Source of the DNA: Candidatus Kapaibacterium sp.
GTDB lineage: Bacteria > Bacteroidota > Ignavibacteria > Kapaibacteriales > UBA2268
Length of the DNA: 64,000 nucleotides
Direction of reading: 5' to 3'
NCBI GenBank assembly: GCA_013414795.1
Contig: CP058732.1
Location: 2,207,950 to 2,271,949 of the forward strand
The notes below the pieces were generated by a model. The model worked only from the letters and a program-made list of their open reading frames with translations, made no database searches and was not told the DNA's origin. The translations under genes and the position numbers were made by a program. This document shows positions 42,229-51,363 of this stretch, in pieces (positions within the stretch are counted from its first letter, which is position 1; every line of letters starts with the position of its first letter).

Positions 42229-43111
42229 CTTGCATCTTTAATATTTTCAAAAATATATTATCATTACCCGAGCGTAAATTAACAAAAAAAACATTGCCCT
42301 CGAAGGTTGAGAAATCCAATTGGAAATTCTTTGTGCAATTAATTGATTTTTCTACGATTCTTCCCAAAATGTCATAAACTTCACAAGATAAACTTTTATC
42401 AAAGTTAAGGCGAAGAGAAAAATTATCGACGAAGTAAAGCGGGAATTTCGATTCATTTGTGTTAGAAATTTCAATAGGTTTCAAGTTTAGTCCAACAACA
42501 CAATCCAAATCGAACCCCGAAATTAATGCATCGTAAAATGGGTGGTTGGGGTTTTGTAAAATTGTATCACAAATATCCTTAATCTTAATCCAACGAACTC
42601 GGTTCAAACCAATAGTTGCAAGGTCGAAAGAGTTACCTCCGCTTACCGTTGGGTCGAATGGATTTGCTTTGCCATTCGTAGGTTTTGTACCAGCACATCC
42701 TTCAAGAGTATTGTAATCCCAAGGAAATTCGACGAAATTAACTCCATCTTCACTAACAGAAACTACTGCTGGTTCGGCAAAAACTTTCTTTGTAATCGGA
42801 TTGATAAATGCATTTTCAAAAATTGTGAAATCAGGTCCATCTCCATCTAATAGAAAGTAATTTTTGAACCCAACAACTATTTCGCCCCCAAGACCAATGG
42901 AGCAAACGTCCTTCGGACTTGAAGAAGGAATACTTTCCGAAGCATTTGTATTGGGCAAAGTGAAAATATTTTTTGGAAAGTAAGCAGGGTCTTGCCCAAG
43001 ATTTTGTCCTTTGCCAGGCTTGAAATAAAGAACAGTATCTATTGGCAACATATATACTTGTGCTAAAGAAGAAAAAAATGAGAAAACAAGCAAAATTATA
43101 ACAAAAACCAT
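42209..43111 (-). CDS. T9SS-secreted cell-surface protein with FEN/'vSvSeDG' domain
   Basis: The 300-residue protein has a signal peptide (MVFVIILLVFSFFSSLAQVY). The middle domain matches a widespread uncharacterised cell-surface family: CSIGLGGEIVVGFKNYFLLD, DGPDFTIFENAF, EPAVVSVSEDGVNFVEFPWD, NSFDLATIGLNRVRWIKIKD, SGFDLDCVVGLN. After about residue 220 a T9SS type A sorting domain follows (FSLRLNFDKSLSCEVYDILG, then NVFFVNLRSG and a basic tail). It precedes and overlaps the propeller lipoprotein by 20 nt. Function is unknown; export to the surface is the supported part. Confidence 0.7.
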   Translation of the reverse strand: MVFVIILLVFSFFSSLAQVYMLPIDTVLYFKPGKGQNLGQDPAYFPKNIFTLPNTNASESIPSSSPKDVCSIGLGGEIVVGFKNYFLLDGDGPDFTIFENAFINPITKKVFAEPAVVSVSEDGVNFVEFPWDYNTLEGCAGTKPTNGKANPFDPTVSGGNSFDLATIGLNRVRWIKIKDICDTILQNPNHPFYDALISGFDLDCVVGLNLKPIEISNTNESKFPLYFVDNFSLRLNFDKSLSCEVYDILGRIVEKSINCTKNFQLDFSTFEGNVFFVNLRSGNDNIFLKILKMQDALLVQ

Positions 43112-43150
43112 AGCGATTGATTATTTAAAGAAAATCCAAAATAAACAAAT

Positions 43151-43182
43151 TTTGTCTGAACAATTATCAATCCTAAATTTTG
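43151..43182 (+). promoter_or_regulatory. candidate Bacteroidota-type promoter for the lipoate/Ppx operon
   Basis: TTTG (43151-43154), 19 nt, then TAAATTTTG (43174-43182) closely fits the -33 TTTG / -7 TAnnTTTG architecture. The -7 box has one extra base in its spacer. Predicted start of transcription is about 43189, leaving a leader of about 45 nt before ATG 43235. Confidence 0.45.
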
Positions 43183-43234
43183 TATTAAATGAAATATGTT
43201 TGGAGTTCGTCAAAAACTTTTTTGCATTTAGGAT

Positions 43235-43981
43235 ATGATTATTTCAGGTAAGAAGATAAGCGAATTATTCCAATTCGAGGTGGAATTAATTTTTGACAGC
43301 CACCATACGGGAAAGTACAATATGGATTTTGATTTCCGTCGCACTATTGAACACGAAGAAGGCAAGGTCCTACCAATGTTACGCTTTTATGGTTGGAAAC
43401 CTTGGGCAGTGTCTTTGGGTGCAAATCAAAAAGAAAGTGACTTCAATCCAGAAAAACTCCAAGAATATGGTTTCGATTTAGTGCGACGCCCCACGGGCGG
43501 TCGGGCTGTGCTTCACGGAAATGAAATCACTTATTCCTTTGTTTGCCCGCTCAACAATGGATTGAAACCGCAAGACATTTACCGTGAGATTCACATTTTT
43601 CTTGTCAAAGGATTGCAAATGTTAGGAGCCGAGGGTCTTGGTTTCGAAAAAGCCCAAACCAATTTCAGCGAATTTTACAAGCGTGAAGCAGTGTCAATCT
43701 CGTGCTTTGCAAGTTCCGCCCGATATGAAATCGAATGGCAAGGCAAGAAAATTGTTGGTAGTGCCCAAAGAGTTTTTGGGAACACGCTCCTACAGCACGG
43801 TTCGATACTTCTTGGACCAGGATATGAATTGATTGCAGAAGTTGCAAATCTTAAAGACGAGACCGCAAGAGAAATTTTACGTAAGCACATCAAAAACCAT
43901 AGCATATCCGTTGAAGAAATTGTCGATAGACAAATTCCCTTCGAACAAGCATTGGAAACATTCAAAAAACTATTATGTTAA
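43235..43981 (+). CDS. lipoate-protein ligase A / LipM-like octanoyltransferase
   Basis: The 248-residue BPL/LPL-fold protein attaches octanoate or lipoate to lipoyl domains. Seen: YNMDFDFRRTIEHEEGKVLP, RRPTGGRAVLH (84-94) with TYSF, Cys157 in ISCFASSARYEIEW, then the acyl-binding Lys in QGKKIVGSAQRVFGN and LLQHGSILLG. The Cys before the (K)IVGSAQR segment and the overall spacing are those of LipM-type octanoyltransferases, in which it is the acyl-thioester nucleophile; true LplA ligases lack it. I therefore lean to LipM but keep both options. It is the first gene of a plus-strand run, 7-nt overlap with the next. Confidence 0.85.
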   Translation: MIISGKKISELFQFEVELIFDSHHTGKYNMDFDFRRTIEHEEGKVLPMLRFYGWKPWAVSLGANQKESDFNPEKLQEYGFDLVRRPTGGRAVLHGNEITYSFVCPLNNGLKPQDIYREIHIFLVKGLQMLGAEGLGFEKAQTNFSEFYKREAVSISCFASSARYEIEWQGKKIVGSAQRVFGNTLLQHGSILLGPGYELIAEVANLKDETAREILRKHIKNHSISVEEIVDRQIPFEQALETFKKLLC

Positions 43982-44178
43982 GATATATTGTTCTTATACT
44001 TTTAATCTTAATTGTCATTTTAACTCTTGTGAACTTGATTTTGAACAAGTTTTTGAAAGCATTTTCATTGTTTCAACCACAAAACAAGAAAAAAGATAAC
44101 GAAATTTTATACAAAGACGAGGACATTATTGTTTTAAAAGGGGAATCCAAAAAGGAAGAAGGGAAAGAAGATGAATGA
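43975..44178 (+). CDS. small single-pass membrane protein, DUF4834-like
   Basis: The 67-residue product has one N-terminal hydrophobic helix (MLRYIVLILLILIVILTLVN) and a charged Lys/Glu-rich tail. It resembles the small DUF4834-type proteins of Bacteroidota, function unknown. Overlaps of 7 nt with the lipoate gene upstream and 8 nt with the phosphatase gene downstream make it a probable translational link between them, which supports its being real. Confidence 0.6.
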   Translation: MLRYIVLILLILIVILTLVNLILNKFLKAFSLFQPQNKKKDNEILYKDEDIIVLKGESKKEEGKEDE

Positions 44179-45727
44179 GACTGAAAAAGCACCATTAATT
44201 GCAGCAATAGATGTTGGTACAAATTCTTTCCATTTGATAATTGCCAGCGTAGATTCCAGAGGAATGCTTCAAACAATTCTCCGAGAGAAAGAAGTTGTAC
44301 GCCTTGGGGCAAGCGGTGGGGACATAAAATATTTAAGCGAAGATGCTATACAACGTGGGGTTCAAACATTGAAACGCTTTGCCGAAATTGCTCGAAGCAA
44401 AGGTGCAGAAATTCGTGCCGTCGCTACAAGTGCAGTTCGAGAAGCGTTAAATTCAAATCAATTTATCGAACTTGTAAAGAAAGAAACTGACATCGACATC
44501 GAAGTAGTTTCTGGATTCGAAGAAGGCAGATTGATATACCTTGGAACTTTGCATTCTTTGCCTATTGTAAATCAAAAAGCAATAGTTATTGATATTGGAG
44601 GCGGAAGCACCGAAACCATCATTGGCAAAGATGGTGAAATTTTATACGTTCACAGCGAAAAGATTGGTGCAATACGACTTACTGTACGATTTGGACTTGA
44701 AGATGAAATCGACGAAGAAAAAGTCAAAGAATGTAGAAAATACATTCGTGGGGTTTGGACGCCTATTTTTAACAAAATAAATCAAATTGGGTATTCCACG
44801 CTGGTAGGAACTGCTGGAACAATACTTAACATTGCGGTAATGACTTTGATGCAAAACGGAAAACCAGTTCCCGACGTTTTGAACGGATACACACTTGAAA
44901 CAAAAGATGTGCTTAAAACAATCAAAAAAATCATATCTGCAAAAAATCTTAAAGAACGCAAGCAAATTCCAGGAATGGACCCACAAAGAGCAGACATAAT
45001 TGTCGGTGGTGCCTTAATACTCGAATACGCTCTGGAAAATTTAGAAATTGATAAGATACATATTTCAACATTTGGATTGAGAGAAGGAATAGTTTACGAT
45101 ACTCTTGAAAAAAGGAAAGAAATCGAATCGCTGAAACATCTTGGAAGATTGCGTGAGTCGACGATTTATTCAATTGCCCAAAACTATGGAGTGAATCTTA
45201 AGCATAGCAATCACATAAAATACATCGCACTAAAAATTTTTGATGCAACTCGACATATTCACAATCTTGGAGTAAGGGAACGAGAATGGCTCGAAGCCTC
45301 TGCTATATTACACGACGTGGGATATTTGATTTCCGTCGAACAACATCATAAGCATAGTTACTATATCATCAGCCATTGCATTATGCCAGGTTTCACCAAA
45401 GATGAACAAGAAATTATTGCAAACATAGCCAGATACCATAGAAAAAGCCACCCCAAGAAGAAGCACGAAAATTTCCAGAAACTTCCAGAAGATAAACAAG
45501 AAATCGTAAAGAAACTTGCTGGTATATTGCGAATTGCCGAAGGTATCGACCGCAGGCAAGTCCAAGCAGTAAAGGACATAGAAGTTGTTTCAAATGGGAA
45601 ATCTGTAACAATAAAACTTATTCCAGCAAATAAAGATGAAATGCCCGAAGTTGAACTTTGGGGTGCCGAGCGAAGAAAATTGCTTTTCGAAGAATCAATG
45701 GGTGTGCAAGTCAAATTTGTCATTTAA
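44171..45727 (+). CDS. ppx: Ppx/GppA-family exopolyphosphatase or pppGpp phosphohydrolase with HD domain
   Basis: The 518-residue ASKHA-fold enzyme has AAIDVGTNSFHLIIASVDSR near the N-terminus, the phosphate-binding VIDIGGGSTETIIG, and STLVGTAGTILNIAVM in the second half of the phosphatase core (to about 310). Then comes an HD domain (ILHDVGYLISVEQHHKHSYY, about 325-490) as in long Ppx/GppA proteins. It degrades polyphosphate and/or removes the 5' phosphate from pppGpp; sequence does not separate the two. Its ATG overlaps the small membrane protein gene by 8 nt. Confidence 0.9.
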   Translation: MNETEKAPLIAAIDVGTNSFHLIIASVDSRGMLQTILREKEVVRLGASGGDIKYLSEDAIQRGVQTLKRFAEIARSKGAEIRAVATSAVREALNSNQFIELVKKETDIDIEVVSGFEEGRLIYLGTLHSLPIVNQKAIVIDIGGGSTETIIGKDGEILYVHSEKIGAIRLTVRFGLEDEIDEEKVKECRKYIRGVWTPIFNKINQIGYSTLVGTAGTILNIAVMTLMQNGKPVPDVLNGYTLETKDVLKTIKKIISAKNLKERKQIPGMDPQRADIIVGGALILEYALENLEIDKIHISTFGLREGIVYDTLEKRKEIESLKHLGRLRESTIYSIAQNYGVNLKHSNHIKYIALKIFDATRHIHNLGVREREWLEASAILHDVGYLISVEQHHKHSYYIISHCIMPGFTKDEQEIIANIARYHRKSHPKKKHENFQKLPEDKQEIVKKLAGILRIAEGIDRRQVQAVKDIEVVSNGKSVTIKLIPANKDEMPEVELWGAERRKLLFEESMGVQVKFVI

Positions 45728-45780
45728 AAGTAACTTTTGAACATTGTGCTGTGTCTTTAAATTTCAATTTTACAAGAATT

Positions 45781-48700
45781 ATGAAAAAAACATACTTTAT
45801 ATTTTTGCTCTTGGTTTTGTTCTTTTATAAAACTTTTGCACGAGTTGATATAGAATTTGGCGAAAGTCTAAACTATGGAAACTACCCTAACCTTTCTCTA
45901 AAAGTCAAAATTTCAAAAAACTTTATCCCGATTGAAGTTTCTGCAAGGCAAGTTGTTATTTTGGAGGGTAATTACCCAACTTTTCCAACTTCTGTTTCAA
46001 AACCCGATATTTCTGGCTTTCAAACGATAACCTGGACATCAACTTCACCAGACTCCAAAATTCCAGTATTTTACATTACAGTAGACGACGAAGTTGGAAT
46101 TTCCTCACCAAATGATATAACTCCACACCCAATATATGATGGCGTAGCCTCGCTTGTTACTTTTGTTGATAACGACAGGAATATCATTAAAGAAATTCGC
46201 TTTGGTTCAGTTCCAATCGGGGAATATACCAATCAAAGAGTCAATATTGTTTCTGCAATTCAAAGAAAGAGAGGAAATATTGGATATCCGACCATAGTAG
46301 ATTGGGTTGGCACAACATCGAACGAATTCAAGTATCTATGGTTAGGTTCGTCGATAAATACGAACCCGCCACCTGTGGCAATCATTTCACCTTTTCCCTA
46401 CGCTATTGAAGTGCTCTATATTCCGCAAGACAACAAATACAAGCGAGAATATTTAACAGTTTCTTTCGACAACGGAAGACAAAGTCATATTGCCCTCGTG
46501 GCTAACAATTTTCCAATTCATAAGCGGACACTCTTGCAACTGCTACAGCCCAAACCGAACGAAATTCTCTACCCTTGTCAAAAATATCAAATTCAATGGA
46601 AAGGCAATAAAAGCAACATTCCTGTTACTATTGAATATACAACCAACAAGGGCATTGTTTGGGAGCCGATTGCAGAAGTCATTGGGAATTCCACCAACTG
46701 GTTTATACCTAACATCGAAACCGACTCTTTGTTCATAAGAATCAATCAAGATTTCAATGCTACATCGGAATTTTCTTTTTCACCTACTTCCAACAAGCCA
46801 CAAAAAATTGCATTCAACACCGACGAAAGCAAAATTCTAATCGCTTCGAAAGATGGCAATTTGATTGAATACAATGTCAATTCTAAAAGCGAAATTTCAA
46901 AAATTCCTTTTGCTTTTCTCGATTACCCATTTGAAAATGCAAACATTACTGGTCTGGACTACTTTGCACAAGATAGTTTTGCGATTGTTTCCTATCGTTG
47001 GTCGGATTTCTACGGAAACGAAAGGAACGATACGATTGTTGTGGTCAATCTATTTGAAAAGAGAATTGTTCAAACTTTTACCCTTCGGCAAGGAGAACGT
47101 TCGAAAAAGTTCCTTGTAGACAAGCAAAACGGAGTGTTGCTTTTGGTCAAGGAGAAACAAAACAATATCGAACTTTACAATGTGCCCAACCTTACTTATT
47201 TAAAAAAAGTTACGTTTGAAGCACCAATTCAAGAAATAGCCAAAAAGAACGATTTGCTCGCTGTTGCTTTGATTTCAAACAAAATAGAACTACTTAACCT
47301 TAATAACTTGACTAATATTAATGAATTTGAATTAAAGTATTTGCCTTTTATTACAAATCTTGCAATTTCAAATGATGGAAGATTAATTGCTTTTACTACC
47401 AAGAAAGAGAATATTAAAGACGTAATTGAAAATTTATCAGATGCCTATGTGTTGGACGTAAGTAGTGGTCAGATTGTCCGCTCTCTTTACAATAACTGGT
47501 CCGACGCAATTGCATTAGATTTCTCACCCACCGACAATTACTTAAACATTGGTTTTGAATACAATCCAACAATTGTAGTCTGGGACTTGGTCAACGATGT
47601 TGTTACTTCTAAAATCTATGGTTCTGGTTACAGTTTATCCGACCTCAAAGTTTCAAATTTAAATTTTACAATTGCTACATCTGAACCAGACCGAAATGTA
47701 ATTGTGCTTCGTGGTTTTTCTTATCCAGAAATGGTTGTCGCTGGTCCTTTTAAAATCCATAAACCAAAAGTCGTAGCCAAAGGAATTACATTCCCTCCTC
47801 AAAAAATTTATTATCAAACGGCACAAGAAATAATTGATAACTTTTGTAACATCGGTGATGTCCCATTCATTATCGAAAATGCATATTTCATAAAAGGCAA
47901 AAACTTTTCGTTGCAAAAACCAATTAGTGGAGACACTATTCAAGTTGGAAGTTGTCTCGATTTACCAATAATTTACAATCCAAAGGACACTGGAAATTTC
48001 GTCGATACCCTTGTTGTAGTCTCTTGCGGGGAAAAATACTATCTTCCCCTCGTTGGACGAGGAATTAATCGGGACTTCAAGTTCTTGTTGAATTCCATCG
48101 ATTTTGGTGCAGTTTGCATAAATGAATCGAACGAAATTGAATTAGAACTCGGCTTTAACAACGATAGTCTCGACCTTCCTATCGATTTAGTAAGAATAAG
48201 CCCCGATGGACAAAAACATTTCTCCGTTGTCGAGGGCAATCAATATCAAGTGCTAACTCCAAGCCAAAAGTTAAAAGTAAAAATAAAATTCCAACCCAAA
48301 GAAATTGGCAATTTTTCTTCATTCGTCGAAATATTTTATCTTGGGCAGTGGGAGTATGTTTTCCGAGTACCAATCAAAGGGGAAGGTTTTGGAATAGACA
48401 TTTCCCTTTCGACATACGACCTTCGCTTCATTCCAGAAATTCAAACAAGGGAAGTTACAATTTCGAATTTATCCAACACTGACGTTATTGTCGACAGCCT
48501 TGTGTTCAATCCCGCAAACTATTTTCAAGCAAATATAACGACACCATTTAATTTGCCAGCAAACTCTGGGAAAATCCTTTCAATTACAATGCTTCAACCT
48601 CCGCCGACAGATGTTTCGCTTACAATTTACAGTTCGCCTTGTAGTGCAGTTAAAACATTAACTCTTGGTCAATTTTTTGGAACATCCAGCCTTTATCTGC

Positions 48701-49365
48701 CCAGAATCGAAACCGAACCGAAAGGCATTATCTCTATTCCAATCGAGTATCAAAACTCTGAAAACCATCCCTACAATGGACGTAGATTTTTCGAGGCTGA
48801 AATTACTTTGAACTCGAAAATGTTTCTTCCGTTGTCAATCGAATCCGAATTTGGTAGTGCCAGCATAACGAAAAACATTATTTTAGATAACATTCGTGTT
48901 ATTGGCTTTCGTGTGGAAGGGAATTTCCCAAATAGCGGAACGCTTGCAAAAATCATTGGCAATGTCGCTCTTGGAGAGACAGACTCAACAAGCATTGATT
49001 GGAATTTGTCGAGCAACTTCTGGGGTAAAAACGTAAGAGTTACAACCCAAAATGGCTTGATCAAACTAATCGGTCTGTGTGGCAGTAGAAGAGTAATTGT
49101 CGAGGAGAACTTTATTCGAGACATTCAGATAAATCCAAATCCAGCAAAAGACAATATCGATTTGTCTTTTGTAGCGGTTGAGGGCGGAAATTTCACTTTA
49201 CGAATTTTCGATGTGCTGGGAAATCTTTTATACGATGGACAAATCGTTGCAAACGCTGGAAATGTCAATCATAAAATTGAAATTTCCAACTTTTCCAATG
49301 GCATATACAAGTTGGTTATTTCCAAAGGCAACAAAGCAGTGAGCAAAGAATTTATCAAAATATAA
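45781..49365 (+). CDS. large T9SS-secreted protein: beta-propeller plus choice-of-anchor/HYDIN-like domains
   Basis: The start is ATG 45781, which opens with a signal peptide (MKKTYFIFLLLVLFFYKTFA); the frame runs upstream into ppx but has no signal there. The 1194-residue protein has a beta-rich N-terminus, an IPT/Ig-like segment near 270-340, a WD40-like propeller (about 345-670; IAFNTDESKILIASKDGNLI, LAISNDGRLIAFTTKKEN), two or three HYDIN/choice-of-anchor-D repeats (about 680-960; SIDFGAVCINESNEIELELG, FQPKEIGNFSSFVEIFY), and a C-terminal type A T9SS sorting domain (INPNPAKDNIDLSF, LRIFDVLGNLLYDG, GIYKLVISKGNKAVSK). No enzymatic motif is seen. The OmpA-domain gene follows 7 nt later. Confidence 0.8.
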   Translation: MKKTYFIFLLLVLFFYKTFARVDIEFGESLNYGNYPNLSLKVKISKNFIPIEVSARQVVILEGNYPTFPTSVSKPDISGFQTITWTSTSPDSKIPVFYITVDDEVGISSPNDITPHPIYDGVASLVTFVDNDRNIIKEIRFGSVPIGEYTNQRVNIVSAIQRKRGNIGYPTIVDWVGTTSNEFKYLWLGSSINTNPPPVAIISPFPYAIEVLYIPQDNKYKREYLTVSFDNGRQSHIALVANNFPIHKRTLLQLLQPKPNEILYPCQKYQIQWKGNKSNIPVTIEYTTNKGIVWEPIAEVIGNSTNWFIPNIETDSLFIRINQDFNATSEFSFSPTSNKPQKIAFNTDESKILIASKDGNLIEYNVNSKSEISKIPFAFLDYPFENANITGLDYFAQDSFAIVSYRWSDFYGNERNDTIVVVNLFEKRIVQTFTLRQGERSKKFLVDKQNGVLLLVKEKQNNIELYNVPNLTYLKKVTFEAPIQEIAKKNDLLAVALISNKIELLNLNNLTNINEFELKYLPFITNLAISNDGRLIAFTTKKENIKDVIENLSDAYVLDVSSGQIVRSLYNNWSDAIALDFSPTDNYLNIGFEYNPTIVVWDLVNDVVTSKIYGSGYSLSDLKVSNLNFTIATSEPDRNVIVLRGFSYPEMVVAGPFKIHKPKVVAKGITFPPQKIYYQTAQEIIDNFCNIGDVPFIIENAYFIKGKNFSLQKPISGDTIQVGSCLDLPIIYNPKDTGNFVDTLVVVSCGEKYYLPLVGRGINRDFKFLLNSIDFGAVCINESNEIELELGFNNDSLDLPIDLVRISPDGQKHFSVVEGNQYQVLTPSQKLKVKIKFQPKEIGNFSSFVEIFYLGQWEYVFRVPIKGEGFGIDISLSTYDLRFIPEIQTREVTISNLSNTDVIVDSLVFNPANYFQANITTPFNLPANSGKILSITMLQPPPTDVSLTIYSSPCSAVKTLTLGQFFGTSSLYLPRIETEPKGIISIPIEYQNSENHPYNGRRFFEAEITLNSKMFLPLSIESEFGSASITKNIILDNIRVIGFRVEGNFPNSGTLAKIIGNVALGETDSTSIDWNLSSNFWGKNVRVTTQNGLIKLIGLCGSRRVIVEENFIRDIQINPNPAKDNIDLSFVAVEGGNFTLRIFDVLGNLLYDGQIVANAGNVNHKIEISNFSNGIYKLVISKGNKAVSKEFIKI

Positions 49366-49372
49366 TTAGCCT

Positions 49373-51310
49373 ATGAATCGAGCAAAAATTCTTGGTTACT
49401 TTGTGCTTGTCTTTTTGTTTATTCTCCAAATCAAATCGGAAAGTAAGCCCTCTTTCACACTTGAAATTGGCGGAAGTTTGCTTTATAATTCTTATAAAGG
49501 CAATTTCAATGGCTTTCCCAACTACGACTGTTGTGGACATTTCACTAAGGGAAAAGGCTTGGGCTTTGAATTTTCTGCCACTGGAATTTACAAAAGTATT
49601 TTTTCATCGAATTTTCTAAATATTAACTACTTTTCCTCTATGTCATTACGAAACTTGTCGGGAAAATTTGAATACGATGAATATTTTGCCGACATTATTA
49701 TAGACGAGACGATTGCCAAAGGAATAAGTCGCCATAGACTTGAAACTGATATTCTTTCTCTTGCTCTTCTTCCTGGTTTCGAATTTGATAATCTTTTTGG
49801 TATTAAACCATTGTCGTTTCGACTTGCTGGTATAATTAGCATACCTTTAAAGAACAACTTCTATCAAGAGGAGAAACTTATCTCGCCCGAAAAAGCATTG
49901 TTCGAAAATCACCAAAAACAGCGAAATGTTTTCAATGCCAAAATCAACAACTTTCGAATTCCACAACTTGGTTTGAACTTCAATATTGGCTGGAAAATTC
50001 CCTTGAAAAACAATTTTTATTTATTTCCAAACTTGTTTTTCGAAAAACCTTTCGGTACTCTTGTAAAAAACCTGGATTTAAATACCCACCACATTGCACT
50101 GGGCGTAAAAATTGGATACAACATTCCAAAGCCAAAACCACAACCGCCATCCATTCCCCCACAGCCCGAATTTCCTAATCCTATTGAGCCAAAAGAAGTT
50201 AAGCCAGTCGTAAGCGAAATTCTTGTATTGAACAGAACTGATATGAAGTACATAAAAAACAAAGATACAATTTATATCACCCGTAAAATTAACCAGACAG
50301 TGGAATTAAGCCCAACTCCGACAACTCTGTTCTACCAAAGAAATGATTTTCTTTTTGGCGAAGATTCAATTGAAACAAGACTTGAATACCAGAAATTTTA
50401 CGAAGAAAACAGAAAGATACTCCAAGCAGTTGTGGACTACTTAAGAAAAAATCCAGACGAGAAAATCTCTCTTGTTTGCTCGCAAACAAACGACGAACAA
50501 TCGAACATTTGTGATTTGCGTTTAGCAAGACTAACTGAATACTTCCGTGTCCAAGGATTAGAAAACCGAATAGAAAATATCAAAAAAATTATTTCTACAC
50601 CGAAGAAAGCAATTCCCGAACTGCTTGAAGAAGAGAGAAATGTTCAAATTATTTTCTCAAATGGTGTAAACTTGGTGTACCGTGAAAGCGTTGTCTCGTC
50701 AGACACCAATGAAATTAAACCGTCGTTAAAACTACTTGTTAAAGTTCAACCAGAAACAAACTTCAAAGTAAACGGAAATGTTATATATCAAAATAATTTG
50801 TACAATTTCACCAGCGATTCGGTTGAACTCCCGTTCCTAAATCCCCAAACACTAACGGCAACAACACTGGATTCAATGAGTGTTACTGCTCTAATTGAAA
50901 CCGATGAAGAATTACCACAAAAAATAGAAGATTCATCAAGATTTTACTTTAAACTTCAAGAATTTGTCCAGAAAGACAAAAGATTTTTCACGCCCAAAAG
51001 CGAAGGTAATTTCATCCTTGCTTCATTATTTAAATTTGACGAAACAATACCATATTGGACAAACCCCAAATTAAAAGAAATCGTAACAGATTTAATTACA
51101 AAAGGTAAAAGCGTTCAAATTATTGGCTCCGTTGATAATATTGGCACAGAAACACACAACAAAAAATTGGCGACTGAAAGGGCAAAAGGAATCCTTAAAA
51201 TATTAGGCAAGAATTTACCAATCAAAACAATTGATTTAGAAAATCAAAGTCCCAATCAAACTCCATATACTCGCATATTAAATCGTTCTGCTTGGATTTA
51301 CTTTGAATAA
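49373..51310 (+). CDS. outer-membrane protein with barrel, Pro-rich linker and two OmpA-like domains
   Basis: The 645-residue protein has a signal peptide (to about 24), an outer-membrane barrel (about 28-255; FTLEIGGSLLYNSY, GLNFNIGWKIPLK, HHIALGVKIGYNIPK) and a proline-rich linker (about 256-285). Next is a degenerate OmpA-like domain (about 340-430; NICDLRLARLTEYF, EERNVQII), a beta segment, and a second OmpA domain at the C-terminus with SVDNIGTETHNKKLATERAK and NRSAWIYF. The second keeps the D..G....N..L...RA peptidoglycan-binding pattern; the first is eroded. It probably anchors the surface protein encoded upstream to the envelope. Confidence 0.75.
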   Translation: MNRAKILGYFVLVFLFILQIKSESKPSFTLEIGGSLLYNSYKGNFNGFPNYDCCGHFTKGKGLGFEFSATGIYKSIFSSNFLNINYFSSMSLRNLSGKFEYDEYFADIIIDETIAKGISRHRLETDILSLALLPGFEFDNLFGIKPLSFRLAGIISIPLKNNFYQEEKLISPEKALFENHQKQRNVFNAKINNFRIPQLGLNFNIGWKIPLKNNFYLFPNLFFEKPFGTLVKNLDLNTHHIALGVKIGYNIPKPKPQPPSIPPQPEFPNPIEPKEVKPVVSEILVLNRTDMKYIKNKDTIYITRKINQTVELSPTPTTLFYQRNDFLFGEDSIETRLEYQKFYEENRKILQAVVDYLRKNPDEKISLVCSQTNDEQSNICDLRLARLTEYFRVQGLENRIENIKKIISTPKKAIPELLEEERNVQIIFSNGVNLVYRESVVSSDTNEIKPSLKLLVKVQPETNFKVNGNVIYQNNLYNFTSDSVELPFLNPQTLTATTLDSMSVTALIETDEELPQKIEDSSRFYFKLQEFVQKDKRFFTPKSEGNFILASLFKFDETIPYWTNPKLKEIVTDLITKGKSVQIIGSVDNIGTETHNKKLATERAKGILKILGKNLPIKTIDLENQSPNQTPYTRILNRSAWIYFE

Positions 51311-51339
51311 AAAAAAACGGCAAGGTTTCCCTCGCCGTT
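51309..51339 (-). terminator. rho-independent terminator of the korAB operon
   Basis: On the minus strand the stem AACGGC/GCCGTT (51334-51339 with 51316-51321) plus an inner AGG/CCT extension around a GAAA loop is followed by the complement of the A run 51309-51315, giving a U tract. It lies 25 nt after the korB stop and overlaps the end of the OmpA gene on the other strand. Confidence 0.75.
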
Positions 51340-51363
51340 GATTTACCAAACAAAAGACTATTT

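Noticed and set aside
45658..45780. Extended N-terminus of the large T9SS protein starting inside ppx
   Set aside because: The signal peptide begins at ATG 45781; the extension is non-conserved in appearance and lies in the ppx coding end.
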